NCBI GenBank assembly: GCA_015075175.1
Contig: JABTUV010000001.1
Coordinates: 558,001-622,000, forward strand
Source of the DNA: a bacterium
GTDB lineage: Bacteria > Hinthialibacterota > Hinthialibacteria > H5-UNCL2
DNA length: 64,000 bases
Reading direction: 5' to 3'
Positions 17,575 through 26,763 of this stretch are shown in pieces. The notes under the pieces were generated by a model, which made no database searches, had not been told where the DNA came from, and saw only the letters and a program-made list of their open reading frames with translations. Position 1 is the stretch's first letter, and each line of letters opens with the position of its first letter. The translations under genes and the position numbers were made by a program.

Positions 17575-19619
17575 CAAAACACATGCCATTCCAGCGGACC
17601 ATCGTCATGCTCGTGGCGCTTGGCCTCGGGATTGCGGGCCTCTCGACTCCGTCTTGGGGAGGGGCGGCGCTGCTTTATCACAATCTGGAGGATACCCCGG
17701 CCCCCACGGTTCCCGGCATTCACGTGGACCCGGAGGGGGAAATCCGGTTCATGCGCTGGTATCCGCCGCAGCTGCCCGTCCCCATGTATTTCAACGACCA
17801 GGCCATTCCCGGGCGGCCTGCGGCGCAGGTGTTCGCCGTGCTCAGCGAGTCGCTGGACCGGTGGACGCGGGTTCCCGAGTCCAGTTTCGCCTGGCGCAAC
17901 GCCGGCACCACGCCCATCACCAACGCCGCCTTGGACGGCGTGAACGTCTTCACGTTCGTCGATTTCAACATTATTCCGCCCAACAGCCCGATTCTGGGCG
18001 TCACCATGTGGAATTTCACCCGCACGCCCGACGCCAACGGACCGGAGGGGCACTTCATCGACGTGGACATCGTCTTCAGCCCGTTCGAGTTGTGGGGTCT
18101 GGACGACAACACCCCGCCCGGGCAGTTCAACCTCTTGGCGGTCGCGGTGCACGAGTTGGGGCACGCCTTGGGCCTTTCCCATCATCCCAACATGGGCGGC
18201 ATCATGTTTCCCGTCTATCAGCAGGCGGAAGTGGGGCAGCCGTTCCCGTTCCCGGACGACAGTAGCATCATGAGCCTCCTGTATCCGCAGGATCCGCCGC
18301 TGAGTACCGCGTTCGGCACGATCAAGGGCCACGTGAAGGACGAGGCGGGCAATCCCATCTGGAACGCCTGGATCACGGCGGTGCGGGAGGACGGGACGCG
18401 CAACCCGGACGGTTTCGATTCCGTCGGCGCCTGGAGCCTGTTGAAGGGGGAGTACACGCTCAAGCGGGTGCCGCCCGGGCGCTACTGGCTGCAGATGGGG
18501 CCGCTGGTACCTTCCATCCGCGGCAACGATACGGGCTTGGGCGGATACGGCGTGTACGGCTCGACGTTTTTTAATCTCCTGGACCGCTTGAACAACGTGG
18601 TGGGCTTCGTGCGCGTGCGGCGCGACTATCCGGTCGAATGGTTTGACAACATCGCGGAGGCGAACGCCAACCAGCCGCCGTTCGGGGCGACGGTGCTGGA
18701 GGTGCGGGCGGGACAGGTTTACGAGAACATCGACTTCGTGGTGGGCATCGAGTTGCCGGCGCTGCCGGACGTCGAGCCCAACAACAACTTCGCAGAGGCG
18801 ATCCTGACCACCTACGGGGAGGTCAAGGCCGGGCGCATCGACCCGATACCGGCGGGGATCAATCCCGACGTGGACTTTTACGCCTTCGACGCGGCGGTGG
18901 GAGACCTGTTTGTGGTGGACGTGACGGCGCTCACGCCGCTGCTTCTGCCCTCGCCGCTGAAACCGCGGCTCACGCTGTACGATCCCGACGGCGTGGTGAT
19001 CGTGGTGCGCGACGCGGTGGGATCGGAAGTGCTGATCCCGTATCGATCGCCGCGAGCGGGCCGCTACTACGCCAAGCTGGAGGACCAGCGCGGACTGGGC
19101 TTCGGCGGACCGGACTACGTCTATCGTCTCGAAGTGGATCTGGCGGTCGCCCACCGGCTGCCGGAGGAGACCAACCTCCTGGCGCCCGCCAAAGGGCCCG
19201 CCGCCCAGGATTCCGAGCCGGTCGCGGTCGTCGGCCTGGACTTGGTGGACAATTACGGGGACGCCTACGGGGACGCCTACATCAGCAAGGTGGTGGCGCA
19301 TTTCTCGAATTTCAGCAACCGGCAGATGATTACGCCCGCCGACTTCGTGCCGGTAGCGCTGAACGAGCTTTCCGGGGTTTCATTGTGGCGGGACGTGAAC
19401 GGGGACGGCAGCTACAACTACACGCGGGGCGTGCGCAACGACGACGACGAGTTCATCCCGCTCTCCGACATCGTGGTCATCCCGGAACCGGACGGCTTCA
19501 CGGTCGAGATGTATCCGCAGGTGGCGCCCGACGGGACCGGCTCGCGCGCGGCAATCTGCCGGGCCTGGACGACGGAGGACGGTTCGATTACTTCGTGGTC
19601 ATCCGTCCGCACGACCTGA
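17571..19619 (+). CDS. Giant secreted protein B, N-terminal part: matrixin metalloprotease, CarboxypepD_reg-like and PPC-like domains (frameshifted)
   Basis: Translation starts at the ATG overlapping the S1 stop. A signal peptide (IVMLVALGLGIAGLSTPSWG) is followed by a matrixin-type zinc protease. The full motif HELGHALGLSH begins at residue 194, and a likely Met-turn lies in SIMSLLYP near residue 234. A carboxypeptidase-regulatory-like fold (GTIKGHVKDEAGNPIWNAWI) follows at 249-310. A pre-peptidase C-terminal-like domain (DVEPNNNFAEAIL through YYAKLEDQRGLG) lies near 401-523, then the first shared module (VVGLDLVDN, SGVSLWRDVNGDG). Near 19548-19552 one base seems lost: the frame ends 20-odd codons later, while the homology continues in the -1 frame to 25798. 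Joined, giant B is about 2,742 aa. Confidence 0.85.
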   Translation: MTKHMPFQRTIVMLVALGLGIAGLSTPSWGGAALLYHNLEDTPAPTVPGIHVDPEGEIRFMRWYPPQLPVPMYFNDQAIPGRPAAQVFAVLSESLDRWTRVPESSFAWRNAGTTPITNAALDGVNVFTFVDFNIIPPNSPILGVTMWNFTRTPDANGPEGHFIDVDIVFSPFELWGLDDNTPPGQFNLLAVAVHELGHALGLSHHPNMGGIMFPVYQQAEVGQPFPFPDDSSIMSLLYPQDPPLSTAFGTIKGHVKDEAGNPIWNAWITAVREDGTRNPDGFDSVGAWSLLKGEYTLKRVPPGRYWLQMGPLVPSIRGNDTGLGGYGVYGSTFFNLLDRLNNVVGFVRVRRDYPVEWFDNIAEANANQPPFGATVLEVRAGQVYENIDFVVGIELPALPDVEPNNNFAEAILTTYGEVKAGRIDPIPAGINPDVDFYAFDAAVGDLFVVDVTALTPLLLPSPLKPRLTLYDPDGVVIVVRDAVGSEVLIPYRSPRAGRYYAKLEDQRGLGFGGPDYVYRLEVDLAVAHRLPEETNLLAPAKGPAAQDSEPVAVVGLDLVDNYGDAYGDAYISKVVAHFSNFSNRQMITPADFVPVALNELSGVSLWRDVNGDGSYNYTRGVRNDDDEFIPLSDIVVIPEPDGFTVEMYPQVAPDGTGSRAAICRAWTTEDGSITSWSSVRTT

Positions 19620-22600
19620 TGCAGCACGGCGAATCCTTCATCGTTCAGATTCCCGTGGACGGACTCACCGTGATCGACCAGTTCACCCCCATCGTGGTCA
19701 ATACGGCGGATCCCCTGCCCGCCCTTCCGCAGACGCTCATCTGCGACATCGTGCAGTACGTGGTCTTCACGGATCCCCAGAACATCGACAACTTCGACTG
19801 GCCGGGGACGGGCTACTTCGCCCACCCGCTGGAGGTGGGCCGGCCGGAGTTGATCTTCGGGCTTAACACGTGGGGCAACAAGGGGGAAGGGTACAGGATC
19901 TCGAAATTGACGGTGGACCTGCGCAACGTGCTGGACTTCGAGCCGGGCGACTTGGCGTTCCTGAACAACACGGAAGACAGCGGCGTTTCGCTTTACGTGG
20001 ACAAGCCGGGCACGGCGGACGGCGTGTTCGAGGTCGAGCTGGACGAGCGGGTCCCGCTCAAGTTCCCCGAAACCCGCATCCGCAAGGCGACCGATGATGC
20101 GGGAACCTACTATGAAGTCGTCCTCGTGCCGGAAACGCCGCTGGAGGTTCCCGACACCGACCTGGCTTCGCAGAGCACCGAGAACGCCGACTTTTTCCTG
20201 GCGTTGCGGTTGTCCGGGCTGGTGCGGGACGGCGACCTTTTGAGAGTTGAGACGGCGGTCCGCGGCCAGGGACCGGTGGTATTCACGGAGGGCAGTTCGA
20301 CGCGGCGGGTGCTCAACACGGGGACGCGCCCGCAGGCGCATCTTCTGCGCATATCCCCGCAACCCGAATTCAAGTTCACGTCGCTGGTGAAGCCCGGCGA
20401 CACCATCGGGCGCGAGTCGCGCAGTCGCGCCGTCATCGGCATCAACGTGCAGGATTACGGGGCGCACTATACCAACCTGGGGCAGGACACCAAAATCTGG
20501 TTCGACTGGTTGTTCGATTCCATCCGGGTGGACTTTCTGGACGACGGGGTGCCGGGCAACTTCACGCTGGACGACCTGCGCCCGCTCAACAACGACGTGG
20601 GGTTGGACGTATACTGGGGCGAGCCGTTGAGCGGCGTGGCCCTGTACCGCGACGACAACACCGGCCTGGCCAATCAGGAGCTGGGTTCACCGGGCTGGGA
20701 CCCGGACGACGACGGGCGCGTGGGCGAGGAACTGCACAACAACATGGACGACGATCTGGACGGCTTGACCGACGAGGACATCGGGGACTTCGACGCCGCC
20801 GGCATCAAGGGCCAGTTCGACGAGTTCGACGATTACATACCCTTTACCGTGGGACGCATGTTCACAACCAACGGGCCGAGCATCGCCGATTTTAATCGTT
20901 ATTTCACCGGCCCGACGGCGAGCCAGTTGCCTACGGGCACGGGGTTTTCGGTCAACTTCACCATGCGCATCCTGCGGCGGGAGCTGCACTTCTGCGGGGA
21001 CGAGTACGTCCCGGATGGATTCATTCTGAATGAGCCGTACGCTTCCGGGCGTGCGGACGTATTGAGCGACATCTACTTCGCCTATCACGCCGTGCTGGCG
21101 GGCGAGCATCCGCTGTTCGTGACCGGCTTCGGCGGTTTCACGCAGATGCTGAGCTGTACCAGCCGGGCGCTCACGGGGGTGGGGGCGGGCGTGAACTTTG
21201 TGGCAACGCCGCACGAAAACGGCGTTCCCGACGATCCCTGCAATCATCAGGTTGTGGTAACCGGCCCGCCGTTGCCCTGCACCAACCGCTCGGGCGGTGA
21301 GCCCGTGATCCAGGTCACCTACGTGCACGGGATTGAGATTCCCGACGATGATTTCGTCGGCGGTCCCAATGACGGCGACGATTTCTACGTGGTCTTGCGG
21401 ACCAGCTCGACCCTTTCCAACGGAGACGACTTCGCGGTGCGTATCGCGCCCGGCGGCATCCGGTACTCGCGTTACGAGAGTCCAGCGATCTTCAACCTGA
21501 CGCCGCGGGCCAACCGCCACGGGATCACCACTCCGCTTTTGCGCGCGGACGTGAAGATTCAGGCGCGTCTGACGGACCTGACCTCGGAAGGCCAGTTCAT
21601 TTCGCCGGGCGCTTTGGACGAGGATCCGTTCGAGTTGTTCGGACTTAACATGGACCTGGGCGGCAGCCGCGAGGGAGTTCAGCCGGGCGTGTCGCCGGAG
21701 CGGTTGTCCGGTTTCATCCTGGAAATCTTCTCTCCCGCCGGAACGCCGGCCGACCAGCGCGTCGTGGTCTCCAACGATGCGGCGATTTCGCACTTCAATC
21801 CCATCGGTCCGGGGGCCAACAGCGGCATCCTGTTTTTTGAGGATCATCCCACCGGCAGCGGGCGCGACGGGGTGTTTGATCCCCAGATCGATCCGCGCGT
21901 GGACGTAAAGGCGGATCCGGAGATCACCGGCTCGGGGACGGTCGGCGATCCGTATCGCATCCGCATCGAGCTGGACCGGACGGTGTCGGTGTATTACGAC
22001 GATTTCACCGGGCAGGGCCAGTTTACCAATGGGGACGACTTCTTCGTGGCGGTGCGTGCGAGCGCCAACATGAAGCCGGGCACGCGCTTCGTGGCGCGGC
22101 TGCGGGCGCCCAATTTCTCCGGCACGACGGCGCTGGAGCCGGTGGGTCCGTCCGGTGTCGAGACCAACGTGATCCGGGCCGCCGTGCCCACGCAGATTCT
22201 GTCGCGCATCGAGTCGCAGCGGGAAATCGTGGACGCCAATCTCTCCCCGCGCGTCAACGCCTTCGCCATCAACGTGCGCGACGACGGCACGCGCCAGCGG
22301 CTGGATTCGCTGAAGGTGCAGCTGATTCCCGTGCAGCCCAGCCGCTTCCCGCGCGTGGTCGGCGTGGGCGGCCAGAGCATCCGCTCCTACACGCTGCCCG
22401 GCCATCCGCCGCAGATCACGGTGCTTCTGACCTCCAATCTGGGGCAGGGCGACGTGATCCAGGTCGTGAACCCGGCCAACGTCAACGCCATCCTGGCGCA
22501 GGCGAACGGACCTTCCCCGGCGGGCGGCTCCAACATCACGGTTAATGTGGTGGGCGACACCTTCGCGATCATCCTCAACAACGTGACGGGCGGCGCCAAC

Positions 22601-25600
22601 TACACGGTGCTGGACGTGCGGGAGTTCGGACAGCCGGCGATTCCGCGCGGGGCCAACTCGGAGTTCACCCTTTCCGACCTTGCGTCGCTCTCCAACTCGA
22701 TGCTGTCGGGCCTGGCGCTATACAAAGACGTGAACGTGGGGCCGATTTCGCAGAACGCGGTGTTCGACGCTTCCGACGAGCTGGTCCCGATGCTGCCGCC
22801 GGTCGCCTCGGGGCTGGACGTGACGCTGAGGTTCCTGGCGCCCTACCCGGACGTGCCGGACACGGACCTGGGACTGGACTCGGGCGCGGATTATTTCCTG
22901 GTATTTCGCACCAGTTCGTCGATCAACATCGGGGACGCCTTCGCGGTCGCCATTCCGCGCAACGGGCTGGTTTTCGCCAACGACGAGTATCAGAGTCCTT
23001 CGCCCGCGGGCAACAGCACGGCGGTGGTGTGGGCCAACCGGCGCTTCGTGCCGTCGCTGGTGATCACGCGCCCCTTGACGCCGCTGGAGCCGGGCGATCC
23101 GTCCTACACCATCCAGTGGGAGGACGATGATCCCGACAACGACGGTCCGACGGTGGCGCTGTATTACATCCCCGAGGTGGACATCGGGCAGCCGACGGGC
23201 ACGCGCACGCTGATCGTGGAGAACCTGCCCGCCATCCCGGACGGCATCTTCGACCGCTTCACGTGGCCGACGACGGGTCTGCCGCGGGGCGAATATCGCA
23301 TCATCGGCATCATCCAGGACAACGCGGGCAACGTGGTGGAAGCGACGTCGCCGGGCACGATTCTTCTCGCCAGCGACGTGGCCAATATCACCATTACCGC
23401 GCCCGCGCTGACCCAGACGGAGGAGCAGCGCACCGCCATCGGCGGCCGCTACCGCATCCGCTGGACCGACAACGACGAGGACGCCAACAGCCGCCTGCGC
23501 CTGTTCTGGGACGCCGACACCACGCCCGACGATCCGCGCGGCGTGCAGATGAACTTCATCTCCGGCAACATCAACGTGCTGGACAAGGAGAACTCGTTCC
23601 TGTGGACCATCCCGGTGGCGGTGATGGAGCAGTATCCGCAGATCCAGGTGGGATACGTACAGACGGATCCCGATCTGGACCTGCCGATCATCCGCTACGC
23701 CGACGCGCCCGTCATCATCCGGGCGGCGACACCGTCGGTGTCGGTGGACTATGCCTTCAACCTGGCGGATCCGCAGGCGCTGCGCGAGGCGCTGGCGCGC
23801 CAGACCATCCCGGTGCGCTACGTCGCCAACGACATCGACAGCAACGGCCCCAACACCGCCAGCGTCAACATGTACTACGTGGACGCCTCGCTGATCGGGC
23901 CGGCGACGGGCAAGGTGACGCTGGCGCTCCTGGACGAGCTGGCCGCCAACGGCCAGTATCTGCGCTCCACGCTGGGCGTGACCGCCGTCGACCTGCCCGA
24001 GGACCCCGCCAACGGCGGACTGGTCTTCGACTGGGACATCTCGACCGTGCCCAGCGGGACCTACGGCATTATTGCGACCGTGACCGATCGTGAAGTCATC
24101 TCCGACGCGGACCTCGTTTACGCGACCGCGCCGGCGTTCCTCACGATACCGCCGCTGCGCTTCCCCTCGCGCTTCCTCTTCGAGCGCTTCGAGCAGAGCT
24201 CGGCGCTGGCCACGGACTTTCTGGGCGCGGGAGAGACGCAGACGCTGCTCTTCGCCAAGTCGGGGCGGCTGCTCGTGCTGACCAAGACGGGGCTGCAGGC
24301 GTTCAACCGGCATCTGTTGCCGACCGCCGACTCGGGCCAGGTGGTTTCATCGCCGGCGGCGGGCGATTTCGACGTCAACCGGCCCGGAACCGAGCTGGTA
24401 GTGGGCGTGTCGGGTTCGCTGGGTCCGTCCCTCCTCTTCGTGGCGACGGACAGCGAAGGCCACGCGGCCACGCGGCTGATCCCGTTGGACGACAGTCCGC
24501 TGAAGCCGGGCGTGGATTCGACTCCCGCCGTGGGCGACCTGAACGGGGACGGCGAGATGGACGTGGTGGTCAAGCTGCGCAACGGCAAGATCGTCTCGCT
24601 GGCGGGCGACGGGGCGGGGAACTTCTCGCCGCTCTGGTCGGTGGATTCGGCGGCTCAGGCGACGCTGGGGCTGGACGGTTCGCCCGCCATCGGCAACGTG
24701 CGCGGCGACGGGGACCTGGAAGTGGTGGTGGGAACGGCCGACGGCAAGGTGCTGGTGATCGAGACGCTGCCGCAGCTGTCCGTGACCACGCTCTTCTCCG
24801 CGCCCATGCTGGGCAACGCCGCGCCGCAGGTGTTCTCGTCGCCGGCGCTCTACGACATCGACGGGGACGGGCTGGACGAAATCTTCATCGGTGTGGCGAC
24901 TTCGTTGCGGGGCGCGCTGTACGGCCTGAATGGGGACGCCACCAGCGTGGAGACGCTGTCGGTCGTGACCAAGCCGGGGCAGGATCCGGGGACGGTGCTG
25001 GCGGTCAGCGACGTGCCCGACACGGCGCCGGCGCGGTCGCTTCTGCCGATTCGCGTCTCGCCCGCCTTCGGCGACGTCTCCGGCGACGGGCGGCCGGATC
25101 TCGTGTTCGCCAGCGAGCGCTACCTATACGCTTACAGTTTCCGGCCTACCGAGCGCGCCGCCGACCTGCTCTTCTACCGCGAGGCGCCCAATTATGTGTC
25201 GGGCGCCAAGTTCACGGAGAGCTCGCCCATCCTGGCCGATCTCATTACCGGCGAGGGCGCGCAGGAGATCGTGATCGGCGCGGGCGACCAGCTCTTGATC
25301 CTGACCTACGTGAACGGACAGGTGAAGAACAGCGTGGCCATGTCGGATCCGAGCCTGCAAGAGCGGCTGGCCTTCGACCTAACGGGTCCGGGCCGAATCG
25401 CAACCACGCCGCTGATCGCCGACGCGGTCGGCGACCCGTTGGGGCAACTGGAGCTGGTGCTGGTCGTGGCGGCGGAGACGGGCGGGCTGATCGACGCGCT
25501 GGACGCCTTCGACGGGACGCTCGTGGCCAACCGCAACGTCTCCTGGCCGATGCTGAAGTGCGGTCCGTCGCGCACGGCGCGCTTCGGCGAGACGGAGGCC

Positions 25601-25798
25601 AAGACCAATCTGCCCTTTGACCTGAATAAAGACGGCGTCCTGGACTATCGCGACCTGATCCTGTTCGGCCTGTCGTGGTCGGCGACGCCGGGCGACGGCA
25701 GCGCCCTATCCGGCGCGCCGCGCACCGACTTCAACAAGAGCGGCCGCGTGGACGCCGACGACCTGTATCTCCTGATCGACGTCTGGACGCGATACTGA
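19553..25798 (+). CDS. Giant secreted protein B, C-terminal part: shared modules, Ig-like, FG-GAP-like propeller and dockerin
   Basis: This is the continuation of the matrixin protein in the -1 frame. Homology resumes at NLPGLDDGG and FDYFVVIRPHDLMQHGESF; an annotation tool might instead start at the ATG 19619, which overlaps the upstream stop as TGATG. It carries four and a half copies of the shared module (starts near 19850, 20425, 21625 and 22255), each with a 'GADYFLVFRTS' type strand. Ig-like segments (YTIQWEDDDPDNDG) cover 23040-24130. An FG-GAP/VCBS-like propeller (VGDLNGDGEMDVVVKL, ALYDIDGDGLDEIFIG) covers 24130-25590. A type I dockerin closes the protein: DLNKDGVLDYRDL and DFNKSGRVDADDL, both with calcium-binding spacing. 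Dockerins bind cohesin domains, so the protease is probably tethered at the cell surface or in a complex. No cohesin was recognised here. Confidence 0.85.
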   Translation, partial: NLPGLDDGGRFDYFVVIRPHDLMQHGESFIVQIPVDGLTVIDQFTPIVVNTADPLPALPQTLICDIVQYVVFTDPQNIDNFDWPGTGYFAHPLEVGRPELIFGLNTWGNKGEGYRISKLTVDLRNVLDFEPGDLAFLNNTEDSGVSLYVDKPGTADGVFEVELDERVPLKFPETRIRKATDDAGTYYEVVLVPETPLEVPDTDLASQSTENADFFLALRLSGLVRDGDLLRVETAVRGQGPVVFTEGSSTRRVLNTGTRPQAHLLRISPQPEFKFTSLVKPGDTIGRESRSRAVIGINVQDYGAHYTNLGQDTKIWFDWLFDSIRVDFLDDGVPGNFTLDDLRPLNNDVGLDVYWGEPLSGVALYRDDNTGLANQELGSPGWDPDDDGRVGEELHNNMDDDLDGLTDEDIGDFDAAGIKGQFDEFDDYIPFTVGRMFTTNGPSIADFNRYFTGPTASQLPTGTGFSVNFTMRILRRELHFCGDEYVPDGFILNEPYASGRADVLSDIYFAYHAVLAGEHPLFVTGFGGFTQMLSCTSRALTGVGAGVNFVATPHENGVPDDPCNHQVVVTGPPLPCTNRSGGEPVIQVTYVHGIEIPDDDFVGGPNDGDDFYVVLRTSSTLSNGDDFAVRIAPGGIRYSRYESPAIFNLTPRANRHGITTPLLRADVKIQARLTDLTSEGQFISPGALDEDPFELFGLNMDLGGSREGVQPGVSPERLSGFILEIFSPAGTPADQRVVVSNDAAISHFNPIGPGANSGILFFEDHPTGSGRDGVFDPQIDPRVDVKADPEITGSGTVGDPYRIRIELDRTVSVYYDDFTGQGQFTNGDDFFVAVRASANMKPGTRFVARLRAPNFSGTTALEPVGPSGVETNVIRAAVPTQILSRIESQREIVDANLSPRVNAFAINVRDDGTRQRLDSLKVQLIPVQPSRFPRVVGVGGQSIRSYTLPGHPPQITVLLTSNLGQGDVIQVVNPANVNAILAQANGPSPAGGSNITVNVVGDTFAIILNNVTGGANYTVLDVREFGQPAIPRGANSEFTLSDLASLSNSMLSGLALYKDVNVGPISQNAVFDASDELVPMLPPVASGLDVTLRFLAPYPDVPDTDLGLDSGADYFLVFRTSSSINIGDAFAVAIPRNGLVFANDEYQSPSPAGNSTAVVWANRRFVPSLVITRPLTPLEPGDPSYTIQWEDDDPDNDGPTVALYYIPEVDIGQPTGTRTLIVENLPAIPDGIFDRFTWPTTGLPRGEYRIIGIIQDNAGNVVEATSPGTILLASDVANITITAPALTQTEEQRTAIGGRYRIRWTDNDEDANSRLRLFWDADTTPDDPRGVQMNFISGNINVLDKENSFLWTIPVAVMEQYPQIQVGYVQTDPDLDLPIIRYADAPVIIRAATPSVSVDYAFNLADPQALREALARQTIPVRYVANDIDSNGPNTASVNMYYVDASLIGPATGKVTLALLDELAANGQYLRSTLGVTAVDLPEDPANGGLVFDWDISTVPSGTYGIIATVTDREVISDADLVYATAPAFLTIPPLRFPSRFLFERFEQSSALATDFLGAGETQTLLFAKSGRLLVLTKTGLQAFNRHLLPTADSGQVVSSPAAGDFDVNRPGTELVVGVSGSLGPSLLFVATDSEGHAATRLIPLDDSPLKPGVDSTPAVGDLNGDGEMDVVVKLRNGKIVSLAGDGAGNFSPLWSVDSAAQATLGLDGSPAIGNVRGDGDLEVVVGTADGKVLVIETLPQLSVTTLFSAPMLGNAAPQVFSSPALYDIDGDGLDEIFIGVATSLRGALYGLNGDATSVETLSVVTKPGQDPGTVLAVSDVPDTAPARSLLPIRVSPAFGDVSGDGRPDLVFASERYLYAYSFRPTERAADLLFYREAPNYVSGAKFTESSPILADLITGEGAQEIVIGAGDQLLILTYVNGQVKNSVAMSDPSLQERLAFDLTGPGRIATTPLIADAVGDPLGQLELVLVVAAETGGLIDALDAFDGTLVANRNVSWPMLKCGPSRTARFGETEAKTNLPFDLNKDGVLDYRDLILFGLSWSATPGDGSALSGAPRTDFNKSGRVDADDLYLLIDVWTRY

Positions 25799-25812
25799 TG
25801 GGAGGAAACTCG

Positions 25813-26481
25813 ATGCGACGCATACTGATCTTACTGGGGCTGTCGGCGGCGCTTCATCTGCCCGCCGGCGCGCTCCTGCTGGCGCCGGTTCCCTTCGCGG
25901 ACCTGATCGACGACGCCAAGGCCATCGTGCTGGGGGAGGTCGTCGCCCAACACTGCGAAAGGAACGCCGCCAACGGCCGCATCTATACCTATTACACCGT
26001 GAAGGTTGAGTCGGATGACAAGTCGGTCTCCGACGCCTCCGCCCCCAAGCAAGTGGTGGTGCGGATGCTGGGGGGTACGGTCGGCGAGACCAGCCTGGTG
26101 GTGTCGGGGCAGAAAATGCCGGACGTGGGGGAGAAGGTGTATCTGTTCCTGGAGACGGATACGCTGAATGCATCGCACTATCGCGTGCTGGGGATGGTGC
26201 AGGGATATTTCCAGGTGGTGACGGACGCGCGCACGGGAGAGACGCGGGCGGTGGGAATCGCACCGGAAGCGGCCGCGCTGGATCCCAAGACGCGGGCCCA
26301 GTATCGCAAGAAGGGCGGCATCGACCTGTCGGAGAACGTTCCGCTGGAGGCGGAGTTGGCGGAGATGCGCGCGGCGGTGCGCCAGCAGGTGCTGCGCGCG
26401 CAGAACCCCCGCTACCAGGTCGAGAAGGCCAGGCAGAAGGCCGGCGGACTGCCCAAGCGCCCCGCCGCCCCTGGGAAGTAA
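25813..26481 (+). CDS. Small secreted protein S2, paralogue of S1
   Basis: A 222-aa protein with signal peptide RILILLGLSAALHLPAGA; the ATG follows GGAGG by seven bases. The mature part reads AIVLGEVVAQHCERNAANG, YTYYTVKVESDD, VVVRMLGGTVGETS and VGEKVYLFLET, then a helical basic tail. S1 has the same plan, and both genes share the leader sequence AACTCGATG just after the ribosome-binding site, which supports duplication of an 'S plus matrixin' unit. It lies 14 bases after giant B and nine bases before giant C. Such small secreted proteins beside matrixin genes have no function I can name with confidence. Confidence 0.75.
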   Translation: MRRILILLGLSAALHLPAGALLLAPVPFADLIDDAKAIVLGEVVAQHCERNAANGRIYTYYTVKVESDDKSVSDASAPKQVVVRMLGGTVGETSLVVSGQKMPDVGEKVYLFLETDTLNASHYRVLGMVQGYFQVVTDARTGETRAVGIAPEAAALDPKTRAQYRKKGGIDLSENVPLEAELAEMRAAVRQQVLRAQNPRYQVEKARQKAGGLPKRPAAPGK

Positions 26482-26490
26482 CCGACGACC

Positions 26491-26763
26491 ATGTCACAAG
26501 GTAAGGCCAAGATGACCAAGCGACTTGTTGTACTTTCACTCCTCTCGCTCTGTCTCGGCATGTCGCAGTGGGCGCAGGCGTTCACGCACTATCGCGCCGG
26601 CAGCGGCGCGACGGCGCGCTGGGCGCGCGCGTCCGCCGCCGACATCGTCTATTTTTTCAATCAGGTCGGCACCCCTGACATTGCGGGCAACGGGGAATTT
26701 GACGTCCTCAAGGCCGCCTTGCACGACTGGGAGACCGTCTCCACCTCGTTCGCCGGTTACTAA
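26491..26763 (+). pseudogene. Giant C, N-terminal fragment ended by an in-frame TAA
   Basis: This is a 90-codon reading frame with a signal peptide (LVVLSLLSLCLGMSQWAQA), followed by the start of a matrixin-like domain (FTHYRAGSGATARW, KAALHDWETVSTSFAGY). It ends at TAA 26761-26763. The very next codons, in the same frame, continue the domain (DPQQHPLTAVGFNPGDGL) and stay open to 32082. The stop therefore interrupts one protein. The first ATG (26491) lacks a clear ribosome-binding site; the ATG at 26512 is an alternative. Confidence 0.72.

Noticed and set aside
19548-19621. Programmed -1 frameshift or termination-reinitiation in giant B
   Set aside because: No slippery heptamer is visible, and about 20 codons of module homology lie upstream of the ATG at 19619. 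Reinitiation would lose them. A plain indel is simpler.
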